DNA of 26,112 bases from the NCBI GenBank assembly GCA_900543035.1, contig UQPV01000039.1:1-26112 (forward strand), in the 5' to 3' direction. Each line of letters opens with the position of its first letter. Position 1 is the first letter of the stretch. The stretch comes from an uncultured Solobacterium sp. (GTDB taxonomy: Bacteria; Bacillota_I; Bacilli_A; Erysipelotrichales; Erysipelotrichaceae). Both the position numbers and the translations under genes were made by a program. The notes under the pieces were generated by a model. The model ran no database searches, was not told the DNA's origin, and saw nothing but the letters and a program-made list of their open reading frames with translations. This document shows positions 1 through 7,623 of this stretch, piece by piece.

Positions 1-3000
1 CCTTTGCCTTGCCATCGTCCGGCGTCGTGACGTTTTCCTCGCTCACCGGCTGCAGAGCATCGATCGCGATCTGCAATTCTTCTGCCAGGGCGTCGACTTC
101 TTCCTGGGTGATCTGCGGATCGTTCATCTTGGCCAATACACGGTCTGTCAGAACGAGCACGGAATCTGCGCTCTCTGCCGTATATGCGCGCAGGTCAAGG
201 CTGTTCACATACGCGATCAGCTCTTCCAATGCGCTTACATCAGCCTTCGTTCTCGCGTTCAGACGTGCTTCTCGTAAGCTCTTCGTCGCTTCATCGATCT
301 CTGCCTGCGTCGTTGCACTCGTCAATGTATTCTTCGCTGCATCCAGCTTCTCCTGCAGTCCTTCTACGCTGCTCGGGACATAGTTGCCGATGTTCGCAAG
401 CATCTCATTCACGAGCTCGATCTCGTGCTCGAGCGCGCTCGTATCTAACGTGATCTTCTCCAGGTTAGCGATCGCGTCGCTCAGGTTCGTGATGGCTTCC
501 GTGACTTCTGCCGTCGTGGCATCATCATTGGCTGACACTGCCTGTGCCGCTTCGATCGCTGTCTGCAGTGCCTGCAGGCTTTCTGCCGTGTAGTCCCCAT
601 CGAGATAGCCGTTTGCGGCTTCGATCAAGGCGTTCAGCTCTGCCTTGGAGACGATCTCCCACAGCTCCTGTGCTGCCTTGGTCATCGCCTTATTTACGGC
701 CTTCAGCGCATCTGCGGTCGCCGTAGGATCGTTGACGACATCCTGTGCCGCCTTGACTGCGTCTTTCAGCGCCTCTACCTTGCCCGGACGGAGTCCTTCT
801 ACATCGTTCAGGATATTTTCGTTGATGAAGTCGATCGTCGCCTGTACATCTTTGCGCAGGGCCTCTGTGCTTTCATCGGTGTTCAGATCCTGCATCGCTT
901 CGCTCAGCTCGAGCAATGCGCTGACGACTGCGGTCACGGACGCGTTGTCCGGATCATCAAGCAGTGCCTGTGCAGCTTTGATCGCTGCATTCAGCGCTTC
1001 ATCATCAGATTCAAGCGCTTCAGCCTTGCCGACCATGTTCTGCAGGGCATTCAGCGCAGATGCGCTTGCCTTGACCTGCAGGGCATCCATCGCAGACTGC
1101 AGGGCAGATGCGGCCTGATCGACCTGTTCCTGGGTCGCGCCCTCATCGGTCATGATCGTCTCTGCGGCTGCCAGTGCATCCTGCAGCGCGGTCCAGCTGT
1201 CTGTCGTATGGCCTTCCTCTTCGATGGACTTTGCCGCATCGATGGCTTCGGCCAGCGTGCCTTTATCCACCTGTGCTGCTTTAAATGCGCGCAGTTCCCA
1301 GATGGAGTATCCATAGCGGTTCGATACCTTCTTCGTGCAGTTGATCTTCAGGTATGCTGCTTCTGTCGGCTCAAAAGAGATGACGCGATTCTCTGATGCT
1401 TTTCCATCATTTACCGCAGCGACCGTAGTGTAAGTCTCTCCATCCATCGATACCTGCACTTCATAAACTGCGCCTGCAGCGGCTTCCCAGTCGATCTCCA
1501 CCCGGTTCAGCGTATATGTTCCCTGCAGATCGACGACGATCCACTCATTGAGATCATAACCATTTGCCCGATTCGATGTCCATCTGGTGTCGCTGTCTCC
1601 ATCTACTGCGTTTTCTCCGTTTTGCTTGCCCTGGGAAAGCGGATCCAGGCTGCTGACGGTGACCGGCTTGTTCAGCGTGACCGAACGCTCGATCTCGATA
1701 TCCTGGATCTCACCGATCTCTTCTTCATCCAGTTCGCGGTCAAATACCATCAGATCATCGATGGTTCCATTCAGGCCCTGACCGGCTTTCTGCAATGGGA
1801 GATAGATGCTTCCGGAGTCGTACCACTTGTTTCCGGAATTGGTCAGCACCGGTCCGGAGAAGGTGATCTCGTGACGGCCATCCACAAAGACTTCCGAGGT
1901 CTTCTGATTGCTTTCAAAGGCGATCTTGTAGACCTTTCCGGTCTCAAACACATAGTCGCTTTCGAAATGGTAATTGTCCCGGTCGAACATCAGCTGATAT
2001 CCGCCGTCCGTCCTCTTCATGTAGATCTTTCTTGTCTCATATCCGGTCGTGATCGTCTCATTGCATTCTTCGCGCGGCATCTGTTCCTCAAACAGCACGA
2101 TCTCATCGTCGCTGCTCTCATTGATCTTCAGTTCAAATGCCACGGTGTATGGCCAGCCCAGCGAGCGATGACGCATCTCGATGTAGCTGTCGTTTTCCAG
2201 GACGAGCTGACGATCCTGCGTGCCGCTGCTCAGTTCTCCCTGAACCACGCGGGCATCATAACCGTTGCCGGAATGATCGCTGATCTCGAAGCTGTCTCCT
2301 TCTTCATTCTTCGCTTCATTCATGTCGAAGGAGCAGATCACCGAATCCGCAGACTCGATGCGGTGAGAAGATTCCACCTGCGGTCCGTCTCCGAGGATCT
2401 CCTGTTCAGCTTTGAATTCCTCATAAGACAGATCCTCATCCTGTCCATACCAGTAAGCCTGCGCATACAGCGGGATGATGCTCTTCGTGCGGGCAAATAC
2501 ATCATAGACGGAAATGCCGTTGAAGATCCCGCGGTCATTCCATAATGTGGCCGATCCGCCAGCGATCTGCGGATGTCCTTCCGCCACCGTGACACCGGCA
2601 TTGTTTTTATCGATGAACTTGCCGGCGCTCATGTTGTAATAGATCTCTTCTTCCTTCGGGAAATCCGGATAACCGTTATTTCCGCCAGGAACGACATATC
2701 CATATTTGTTGGTCGCATTCACCAGCTGATAGCCCTGCGCGAACAGGCTCTTCAGGTTGATGGCATAATTGGCCCAGGCATCCATCACCGGATAGTCCGG
2801 CAAGGTCGTCTGCGTGCTGTCCAGGCACCCCATGCTCGCCCATGCCATCGGCGTCTTGCCATAGCGGTCATGGACCAATTCCATGACATACTTGGTATAC
2901 TGCGTCATGTCTTCCTTATAATTAGAGTTGTATTCGTCTAATCCGACATTGAACATATCCGTGACGAATACCGGATCATCTCCGCCCAGATATTCATCAT

Positions 3001-5020
3001 ACAGGTCAGCGATGAACTGATAGACCTTGTCTTTGTTCTCTGAATCAAGGCGGATATCGAGATGCGTCTTGTCAAATCCAAGAGAGGGATCGACATTGTC
3101 GATGAACACCTGAGAGTGCGCAGGCGTATCGAACTCAGAGATGATGCGGATCCCGTAATCCTGCGCGTAATACTGGAAATCTCTGTACTCATCCTTCGTA
3201 TAATAGCCGTCTTCCGCAGTCAGTCCTTCGATATCCGACTCGAGGCGGAAACGGGAATGATCATTGTAAGATGTGTCATTCAGATGGATCTGAATGTCGC
3301 TCATCTTATACCATGACGCATAGCGGACGAGATCCTTCAGATAAGACATCGGCATATACTTTCTGGCGACATCCAGGGTGAACTTTCTGATCCCGTATTT
3401 CGGATAGTCTCTTGCTACGCCTTTCGCGATGGTCTCATCTCCGCTGTAAAGCAGTGCCTGCAGCACGCTGCGCGTGCCGAAAAACACGCCCTGGTAAGCG
3501 GAAGCACGGACCGTCACCTGATCCTGGATGTCCAGGATATATCCTTGTTCGCTGATGGCAGGATCTGCGCCTTCTGTGGTCAGGACGATGTCGCCCGCAC
3601 GAGCGGCGTCCTTCGTCACTTCGATCTCCATGCCGAACAGATCGCTGATGTCCGCCTGCGTGATCAGCGCCGCCTGCATCAGCGTGTCATCTTCTACACA
3701 GATCCGGCTCTCTTCACTGAGCGTGAACTTGCCGGAAGCACCTTTCCATTCCTGCAGGCTGGGCAGGGTGACCGGCGCCGGATTGTCAGAAGCCTCAGGA
3801 TGATACTGGCCAGGAATGTTCACTTCCAGGTTCATCACCTGCTTTTCTTCTCCGGAAACCTTGTCCTTCAGCACATAGGTCACGAGGATATCCTTATCCA
3901 CCAGCGGCTGTGTGATGCTGCCTTCATCATCCACGACATCATCCGTGTCGCTGCAGAAGAATTCCGCGCTGACCCGGCCATCCGCAAAGCTGAAGGAAGG
4001 CATCTTCGTCATATCCGGCGTGATGGTGCCTACGGTGAAGTCCTCGGCGATATCATCGAGCCAGATATCTTCATAATGCGATGCATGGATCATCATCTCC
4101 CATACTGAGATCGGCTTGTTGCTGCCGACCCCGTTGCTCGCCGTGGCATACAGGCGCACATAACGGGCCGTGATCGGATCAAAGTTGAATGTGACCCAGC
4201 CGCCTTCTCCATCATCCACAGCGGTAATGCTCGTCCAGCTGCCTTCTTCCGCCGTATTCGAATACTGCAGTTCATATGCGGTCGCATACGCCTCCTGCCA
4301 GTAGATCCGGATGCAGGAGAATGTCGTCTCCTCTTCCAGATCGACATAGATCCACTGCGGGCTCTGGGTGATGTTGCCGCTGGACCAGCGCTCATCGTAA
4401 TCATCGCTCCATTTTCCATCGAACGCGCCGGCAGGGCCGAGGCGGTCCAGCCCGGCTTCATTTCCAGATGCGTAAGCCGGCTTGTTCAGCGCCAGGTTCT
4501 CCGGCTGCGCAGGAGTGTCTTCCTTCTTCTGCAGCACCTCCAGCTCCTGCAGACCGATGCTGTCCTCGCCACCCTTGGCTTCCACCAGTTCGATCTTCAC
4601 ATACTGAACGGCCGCATGATCTTCGCTGACATCCCAGATCTCCTCTCCGCCTGTTCCTTCCTCGTGGAAGACAAGCAGGGAATACTGCTCGTTGCTGCCA
4701 GCGGTAAACACTCTGTATTTAAAGGCAAAATTCTCGTTCCATGTCAGCGCGATCTGCGCGATCTTCTCCTCCGCACCGAGGTTTACGGTCAGCGAGGGAT
4801 TCTCGCTGATCGCATCTGTCGCCCAGCTGGATTCTGATGTCTTGATGCCGTCTACGGCCAATTCAGGCAGATGCTCTCCGATGCTGGATGTCGCCGTGAC
4901 CGGCTTGTCCTTTGCAATGTTCTCATATGTATCTGCCGCCTGCACGCTGATCTGCCCGAATGAGGGCACCAGCATGAGCAAGGCCAGCAAAAGACATATC
5001 GCTTTGTTCGTCCTTTTCAT
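1..5020 (-). CDS. Secreted multidomain GH20 beta-hexosaminidase-type glycan hydrolase (3' end beyond window)
   Basis: The frame is open from ATG 5020 to the left edge (1673 codons visible), so the C-terminus is missing. A signal peptide (MKRTNK, a Leu-rich core, cleavage near VQAA|DT) directs export. Visible order: F5/8C (CBM32) about residues 32-165, a second CBM32 176-316, a less clear stretch 317-410, GH20b N-terminal domain 412-527, GH20 TIM barrel about 540-870, LamG/concanavalin-like domain 886-1098, third CBM32 about 1114-1245, then at least six FIVAR-like helical repeats from 1251 onward. The barrel has the EFDTPAHS strand and the GH20 catalytic Asp-Glu pair D695-E696 (in FNVGLDEY). 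GH20 enzymes release GlcNAc/GalNAc or lacto-N-biose from host glycans by substrate-assisted catalysis, so mucin or milk-oligosaccharide use is likely (inference). AAAGGAGAG precedes the ATG at good spacing. A C-terminal wall anchor probably lies outside the window. Exact substrate is not resolvable here. Confidence 0.5.
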   Translation of the reverse strand, partial: MKRTNKAICLLLALLMLVPSFGQISVQAADTYENIAKDKPVTATSSIGEHLPELAVDGIKTSESSWATDAISENPSLTVNLGAEEKIAQIALTWNENFAFKYRVFTAGSNEQYSLLVFHEEGTGGEEIWDVSEDHAAVQYVKIELVEAKGGEDSIGLQELEVLQKKEDTPAQPENLALNKPAYASGNEAGLDRLGPAGAFDGKWSDDYDERWSSGNITQSPQWIYVDLEEETTFSCIRIYWQEAYATAYELQYSNTAEEGSWTSITAVDDGEGGWVTFNFDPITARYVRLYATASNGVGSNKPISVWEMMIHASHYEDIWLDDIAEDFTVGTITPDMTKMPSFSFADGRVSAEFFCSDTDDVVDDEGSITQPLVDKDILVTYVLKDKVSGEEKQVMNLEVNIPGQYHPEASDNPAPVTLPSLQEWKGASGKFTLSEESRICVEDDTLMQAALITQADISDLFGMEIEVTKDAARAGDIVLTTEGADPAISEQGYILDIQDQVTVRASAYQGVFFGTRSVLQALLYSGDETIAKGVARDYPKYGIRKFTLDVARKYMPMSYLKDLVRYASWYKMSDIQIHLNDTSYNDHSRFRLESDIEGLTAEDGYYTKDEYRDFQYYAQDYGIRIISEFDTPAHSQVFIDNVDPSLGFDKTHLDIRLDSENKDKVYQFIADLYDEYLGGDDPVFVTDMFNVGLDEYNSNYKEDMTQYTKYVMELVHDRYGKTPMAWASMGCLDSTQTTLPDYPVMDAWANYAINLKSLFAQGYQLVNATNKYGYVVPGGNNGYPDFPKEEEIYYNMSAGKFIDKNNAGVTVAEGHPQIAGGSATLWNDRGIFNGISVYDVFARTKSIIPLYAQAYWYGQDEDLSYEEFKAEQEILGDGPQVESSHRIESADSVICSFDMNEAKNEEGDSFEISDHSGNGYDARVVQGELSSGTQDRQLVLENDSYIEMRHRSLGWPYTVAFELKINESSDDEIVLFEEQMPREECNETITTGYETRKIYMKRTDGGYQLMFDRDNYHFESDYVFETGKVYKIAFESNQKTSEVFVDGRHEITFSGPVLTNSGNKWYDSGSIYLPLQKAGQGLNGTIDDLMVFDRELDEEEIGEIQDIEIERSVTLNKPVTVSSLDPLSQGKQNGENAVDGDSDTRWTSNRANGYDLNEWIVVDLQGTYTLNRVEIDWEAAAGAVYEVQVSMDGETYTTVAAVNDGKASENRVISFEPTEAAYLKINCTKKVSNRYGYSIWELRAFKAAQVDKGTLAEAIDAAKSIEEEGHTTDSWTALQDALAAAETIMTDEGATQEQVDQAASALQSAMDALQVKASASALNALQNMVGKAEALESDDEALNAAIKAAQALLDDPDNASVTAVVSALLELSEAMQDLNTDESTEALRKDVQATIDFINENILNDVEGLRPGKVEALKDAVKAAQDVVNDPTATADALKAVNKAMTKAAQELWEIVSKAELNALIEAANGYLDGDYTAESLQALQTAIEAAQAVSANDDATTAEVTEAITNLSDAIANLEKITLDTSALEHEIELVNEMLANIGNYVPSSVEGLQEKLDAAKNTLTSATTQAEIDEATKSLREARLNARTKADVSALEELIAYVNSLDLRAYTAESADSVLVLTDRVLAKMNDPQITQEEVDALAEELQIAIDALQPVSEENVTTPDDGKAK

Positions 5021-5062
5021 CAGTGACTCTCCTTTCTCTTCCCCGATCATGTTCATCAGTTG

Positions 5063-5084
5063 ATCCTGGCATGCATGCCAGGAT
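5063..5084. repeat. 22-bp perfect palindrome in the GH20 gene leader
   Basis: The two 11-bp halves, centred between 5073 and 5074, are perfect reverse complements; the core is TGGCATGCATGCCA. It lies about 45 bp upstream of the GH20 start codon and about 90 bp downstream of the probable promoter, so it would be transcribed into the 5' leader. It has no loop and no T-tract, so it is not a normal terminator. It could be a dimeric-protein operator or a leader RNA structure. Confidence 0.5.
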
Positions 5085-5171
5085 GGTAATTCCCATTGCC
5101 TTCAGTCGATCTCTCCTTTCTATTCAGCATTCCTTCATGATGTGTTCATTTCCTTTTCAAGGTCCTATCTC

Positions 5172-5226
5172 ATTATAAAATTAAATCAATTGTAATGTTT
5201 TGCACTTTATTGTAATTTTTCGCACT
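5172..5226 (-). promoter_or_regulatory. Promoter of the GH20 gene with 20-bp-spaced direct repeat
   Basis: On the minus strand a perfect -10 TATAAT (5172-5177) has only a weak -35 region (AAACAT at 17 bp). Over and upstream of the -35 lie two direct repeats: AGTGCAAAACATTACAAT (5189-5206) and AGTGCGAAAAATTACAAT (5209-5226). They are 16/18 identical and start 20 bp apart. Same-face direct repeats next to a poor -35 are typical of activator sites such as those of AraC-family regulators; the regulator itself is not in the window. Confidence 0.5.
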
Positions 5227-5498
5227 TGACAAAAACTTTATCTTGCTCGATGACCTTCCTGATGATGCCGCCTGCATGAACGATCATCATCAGAAGAAAT
5301 GAAGGAAGACAGCGCCCTTCGCTCATCCCCAGATATTCATTCATGAGTCCTCGCTTGGCGAGGATTTCTTTTGTCATCCGGCAAGATCTCATCGAATAAT
5401 CTCGTCTGCCTGCTTGATCGGCCGTTTCTGCATCAGCGTAAGCGATGTCCCCGGCCTCATCCTCTTTCACCTATTGTTCTCACCAACGATCGCCATAT
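5227..5498. other. Intergenic stretch, no convincing gene
   Basis: About 270 bp between the GH20 promoter and the next terminator. A minus-strand frame from a GTG at 5470 to 5207 encodes 87 residues, but it lacks a recognisable domain and its end runs through the GH20 promoter repeats. The only structure seen is a hairpin at 5348-5364. Confidence 0.5.
5348..5371 (+). terminator. Hairpin with T-rich tail, orphan
   Basis: Inverted repeat TCCTCGC (5348-5354) and GCGAGGA (5358-5364) with a 3-nt loop, followed on the plus strand by TTTCTTTTG. It looks like a weak intrinsic terminator, but no plus-strand gene precedes it, so its role is uncertain. Confidence 0.5.
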
Positions 5499-5532
5499 GA
5501 ATAAGACCGGCAGTTCACCGCCGGTCTCATTC
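5499..5532 (-). terminator. Intrinsic terminator of the Ala/Glu-rich lipoprotein gene
   Basis: Long stem (arms 5499-5511 and 5520-5532, core GACCGGC/GCCGGTC) with an 8-nt loop, starting 2 bp after the stop codon of the upstream minus-strand gene. The T-rich tail is short (TTATTC), so termination may be partial. Confidence 0.5.
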
Positions 5533-5533
5533 A

Positions 5534-6196
5534 TCAATAACACTTCTTGCAAGGCGTATATCCCATTGCCTGCGCTTCCTCGACGCTCATTTCGATGACG
5601 CCGTTCATGCGGCTGCAATGCGGATCGCTGTGATACTTCGTCCCGTTTCCGGAAGCGGCGATATACACCGATGCCTGCACCGGCGTCTGCGCATTGCCGC
5701 CTGATGCAGGCGTGCGCTGCGATGCGGCCTGCTCTTGTTGGGCCTGCTGTGCCGCCTCTGCTTGCGCGGCCGCTTCTGCCTCCTGCGCCTTTTGCCGTTC
5801 AGCTTCTTCCCGCCGCCGGGCCTCTTCCTCTGCTTGTTTTTCCGCTTCGATGCGGGCCGAGTCGATGACCGTCACCGTGATCGCATTGCTCGTGACCGCA
5901 TCGCTCTGCAAATATAATGTAAATGTGCCTGCTGCATCTGGATCGATGATGATCCGCTCATCTTCCAGTTCTGCGCCAAGCTGAGCAGGCGCCTTCAGCG
6001 CAAGCTCTTCCCGCTGCGCGTCTGCGGGCTGACAGTCAAAGGAAAATGCTTTTTCCTCACTGATGTCCATGATCAGATCTTCCCCATCGATCGTGATCGT
6101 TTCAACCTGCGGCGGTGCAGACGCACATGCGCTCAGCGACAATGCCGCCAGCGCCGCACTGAGCAAGAACCGCCGGACGTTATCTTTCCTTCTCAT
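5534..6196 (-). CDS. Putative lipoprotein with Ala/Glu/Gln-rich coiled coil and C-terminal cysteine module
   Basis: The 220-residue product starts at ATG 6196 (MRRKDNV), which has GGGGGAAAAGG just upstream. An in-frame start at 6268 would read through the preceding terminator and place extra residues before the signal peptide. A signal peptide ends in a lipobox (LSAC, Cys about residue 21), so it is probably membrane-anchored outside the cell. Residues of roughly 30-105 form a beta-rich region ending in TNAITVTVID. This is followed by a low-complexity Ala/Glu/Gln/Arg segment, likely a helical spacer. The C-terminus has the pattern Y-H-x-D-x-H-C-x(20+)-C-x-x-C (YHSDPHC ... YTPCKKC), like the small metal-binding module found at the ends of many Bacillota surface proteins and nucleases. 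Specific function unknown. It sits 20 bp behind another gene's terminator with no evident promoter. Confidence 0.5.
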   Translation of the reverse strand: MRRKDNVRRFLLSAALAALSLSACASAPPQVETITIDGEDLIMDISEEKAFSFDCQPADAQREELALKAPAQLGAELEDERIIIDPDAAGTFTLYLQSDAVTSNAITVTVIDSARIEAEKQAEEEARRREEAERQKAQEAEAAAQAEAAQQAQQEQAASQRTPASGGNAQTPVQASVYIAASGNGTKYHSDPHCSRMNGVIEMSVEEAQAMGYTPCKKCY

Positions 6197-6215
6197 CCTT
6201 TTCCCCCATTTCGTT

Positions 6216-6247
6216 GAAAAAAGACGGAAACCTTCCCAATTTCCGTC
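6216..6247 (-). terminator. Intrinsic terminator of the DUF1307-type lipoprotein gene
   Basis: On the minus strand GACGGAAA (6247-6240) pairs with TTTCCGTC (6230-6223), followed by an uninterrupted run of T (6222-6216). It lies 12 bp past the stop codon of the upstream gene and about 20 bp before the start of the downstream one. Confidence 0.5.
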
Positions 6248-6258
6248 CTTTTTCCAGC

Positions 6259-6762
6259 TTATTGACAAGTGGCGTTCAGATCGTCTTCGATGGTCTGTGC
6301 AAACTCATCCAGCGAACTGTTCGCATACGTATCGCCCATCTTGCTGACATCCATGGTCATGTTGATGTTCATCGTATTGCCGTCGATCGACGCATCTGCA
6401 GTAAACGCATCTTCCGGAAGACCCAGTTCGTCAGCAATCTGCTTGGACATCTCATCGCGCATGGATTCCGTCACCTGTGTCTTCAGCTCATCCGTCATGT
6501 CCTCCATATTGAATTCCACGCCGGTGCCGCTGGATTCCAGGATCGCCTGAAGGTTCATGGAAATGGCCATTTCGACCGTATTGAGCTTTTCGTCATTGCC
6601 GGTCGCGGTCACGGTCATATCCAGACCTTCCACACCACCGTTGTCCACGGTGCACACGCGCTTTTCTTCGTTTGCCGGCGCAGCTTGTTCGTTGCTGCAG
6701 CCGCTCAGCAGCAGTACGGACGCCAGTGTTCCCAGCACGGCGCCTTTCATCAGTTTTTTCAT
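6259..6762 (-). CDS. YehR/DUF1307-like lipoprotein
   Basis: A 167-residue protein with an N-terminal signal peptide and lipobox LLSGC (Cys22), so it is predicted to be a lipid-anchored extracytoplasmic protein. The mature part begins with an acidic linker and then a beta-strand/alpha region (VCTVDNGGVEGLDMTVTATG ... INMTMDVSKMG) resembling the YehR/DUF1307 lipoproteins, whose role is unknown. Start ATG 6762 is supported by GGGAGGA 9-10 bp upstream. The gene has its own promoter (6794-6822) and a strong terminator (6216-6247), so it is probably monocistronic with possible read-through to the next lipoprotein. Family assignment is from overall pattern, not a search. Confidence 0.5.
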   Translation of the reverse strand: MKKLMKGAVLGTLASVLLLSGCSNEQAAPANEEKRVCTVDNGGVEGLDMTVTATGNDEKLNTVEMAISMNLQAILESSGTGVEFNMEDMTDELKTQVTESMRDEMSKQIADELGLPEDAFTADASIDGNTMNINMTMDVSKMGDTYANSSLDEFAQTIEDDLNATCQ

Positions 6763-6793
6763 TCTTTTATCCTCCCGCTATCTAGCTGATTTC

Positions 6794-6822
6794 ATTATAC
6801 CAAACGATACAGGAAGACGCAA
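6794..6822 (-). promoter_or_regulatory. Promoter of the DUF1307-type lipoprotein gene
   Basis: Minus-strand TATAAT (6794-6799) with an extended -10 TG (TGGTATAAT) and a weak -35 TTGCGT (6817-6822) at 17-bp spacing, about 30 bp upstream of the start codon. Confidence 0.5.
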
Positions 6823-6833
6823 ACCACACCGGA

Positions 6834-7223
6834 TCATCCCGCCGTTTCTTCCGCTGCGGGATGCGTGTTTTCCACGATCCAGGTCAAAAACTGCGCATAG
6901 GGCATGAACGTGATCTCTCCTTCATCTTCCATCGGCACATAACAGCACTGTTCTCCCTCATAGATCACCGCATACCGGCTTTCCTTCACGAACAGCAGCG
7001 GGATCATCGTCTTGACCCTTGTGCGGTTTCCGTTGATGATCTCTTCATGATAACCCATGCAGGTGGACACATGCTGGATGTCCGCTATGCCTTCGCAGCG
7101 CCATGCGCCTGGCTCGACCCCGCGCAGGAACAGACTGCCTTCTTCAAGCTCGAGGCTTTTCCCTAAAAACGCGCGCTGGGCAGCCTCCATCACCGCGCTC
7201 TTTGAAAGTCCTGTGATCTTCAT
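6834..7223 (-). CDS. Small unknown protein
   Basis: A 129-residue soluble protein, MKITGLSKSAVMEAAQRAF... to the stop at 6834. Start ATG 7223 is chosen because GAGGTG lies 7-8 bp upstream and a TATACT promoter just before it. The same frame continues upstream through the trxA terminator but without plausible protein sequence. No signal peptide, membrane segment or known motif is visible. It looks like a compact alpha/beta protein with an Ile/Val-rich core (TMIPLLFVKESRYAVIYEGEQ) and an acidic tail. No function can be given. It is downstream of trxA but separated from it by a strong terminator, so it is likely transcribed alone. Confidence 0.5.
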   Translation of the reverse strand: MKITGLSKSAVMEAAQRAFLGKSLELEEGSLFLRGVEPGAWRCEGIADIQHVSTCMGYHEEIINGNRTRVKTMIPLLFVKESRYAVIYEGEQCCYVPMEDEGEITFMPYAQFLTWIVENTHPAAEETAG

Positions 7224-7241
7224 CTGCAACACCTCGCATTC

Positions 7242-7250
7242 AGTATACCA
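7242..7250 (-). promoter_or_regulatory. Extended -10 promoter for the 6834-7223 gene
   Basis: Minus-strand TGGTATACT lies about 20 bp upstream of the start codon. No clear -35 is seen, as expected for an extended -10 promoter. Moderate support only. Confidence 0.5.
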
Positions 7251-7269
7251 TCTCACGACACGGCGGGAA

Positions 7270-7300
7270 AGAAAAAAAGAAACCGCGTGCGAGCACGCGG
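7270..7300 (-). terminator. Intrinsic terminator of the HAD-HAD-trxA operon
   Basis: Minus-strand stem CCGCGTGC/GCACGCGG (7300-7293 and 7290-7283) with a 2-nt centre, then a T-rich run (TTTCTTTTTTTC). It begins 6 bp after the trxA stop codon. Confidence 0.5.
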
Positions 7301-7306
7301 AAATGA

Positions 7307-7618
7307 TCAGATGAACTGCTTCAGGAAAGAGACAAGCTGCGGCTTCGGCTGAAATCCGCTGATCTTCTGGATCGCTTCTCCGTTGCGGAACAGGATCATG
7401 GTCGGCACCGACATGATGCGGAACTGTGCCGCCAGCGATGCGTCCTGGTCGACATCGACCTTCACGATCTCCACCTTTCCCTGCAGCTCCTGCGCAGTCT
7501 CTTCCAGCACAGGCGCCAGCATCTTGCATGGTCCGCACCAGGTCGCGAAGAAATCGACCAGCATCAGCCCTTCTTTCTTCATCAGTTCGTTGAATTCTGT
7601 TTCATGAATGATCTTCAT
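7307..7618 (-). CDS. trxA: Thioredoxin
   Basis: A 103-residue thioredoxin, the usual length for the family. The redox site WCGPCK is at residues 27-32 (C28, C31), the cis-proline loop is SVPTM, and the fold pattern (VDFFATWCGPCK, VDVDQD, PTMILFRNG) is complete. It reduces protein disulfides in the cytosol using electrons from thioredoxin reductase, which is not in the window. ATG 7618 is chosen because the sequence before it (AARKGVLNE) is not part of the fold. AAAGGAG lies 11 bp upstream, slightly far; a GTG within that site is a less likely alternative. The gene starts 5 bp after the upstream HAD gene stops, so it is translated as the last gene of a three-gene operon. Confidence 0.5.
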   Translation of the reverse strand: MKIIHETEFNELMKKEGLMLVDFFATWCGPCKMLAPVLEETAQELQGKVEIVKVDVDQDASLAAQFRIMSVPTMILFRNGEAIQKISGFQPKPQLVSFLKQFI

Positions 7619-7623
7619 CTCGT

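Noticed and set aside
5207..5470. An 87-residue minus-strand reading frame upstream of the GH20 gene
   Set aside because: GTG start, no domain, and its end overlaps the promoter repeats; not credible enough to list as a gene.
6200..6268. Longer start for the Ala/Glu-rich lipoprotein
   Set aside because: It would put the signal peptide inside the protein and read through the upstream terminator.
6834..6860. Terminator at the end of the 6834-7223 gene
   Set aside because: The CATCCCGC/GCGGGATG repeat lies mostly in the coding region, has a long loop and no T-run.
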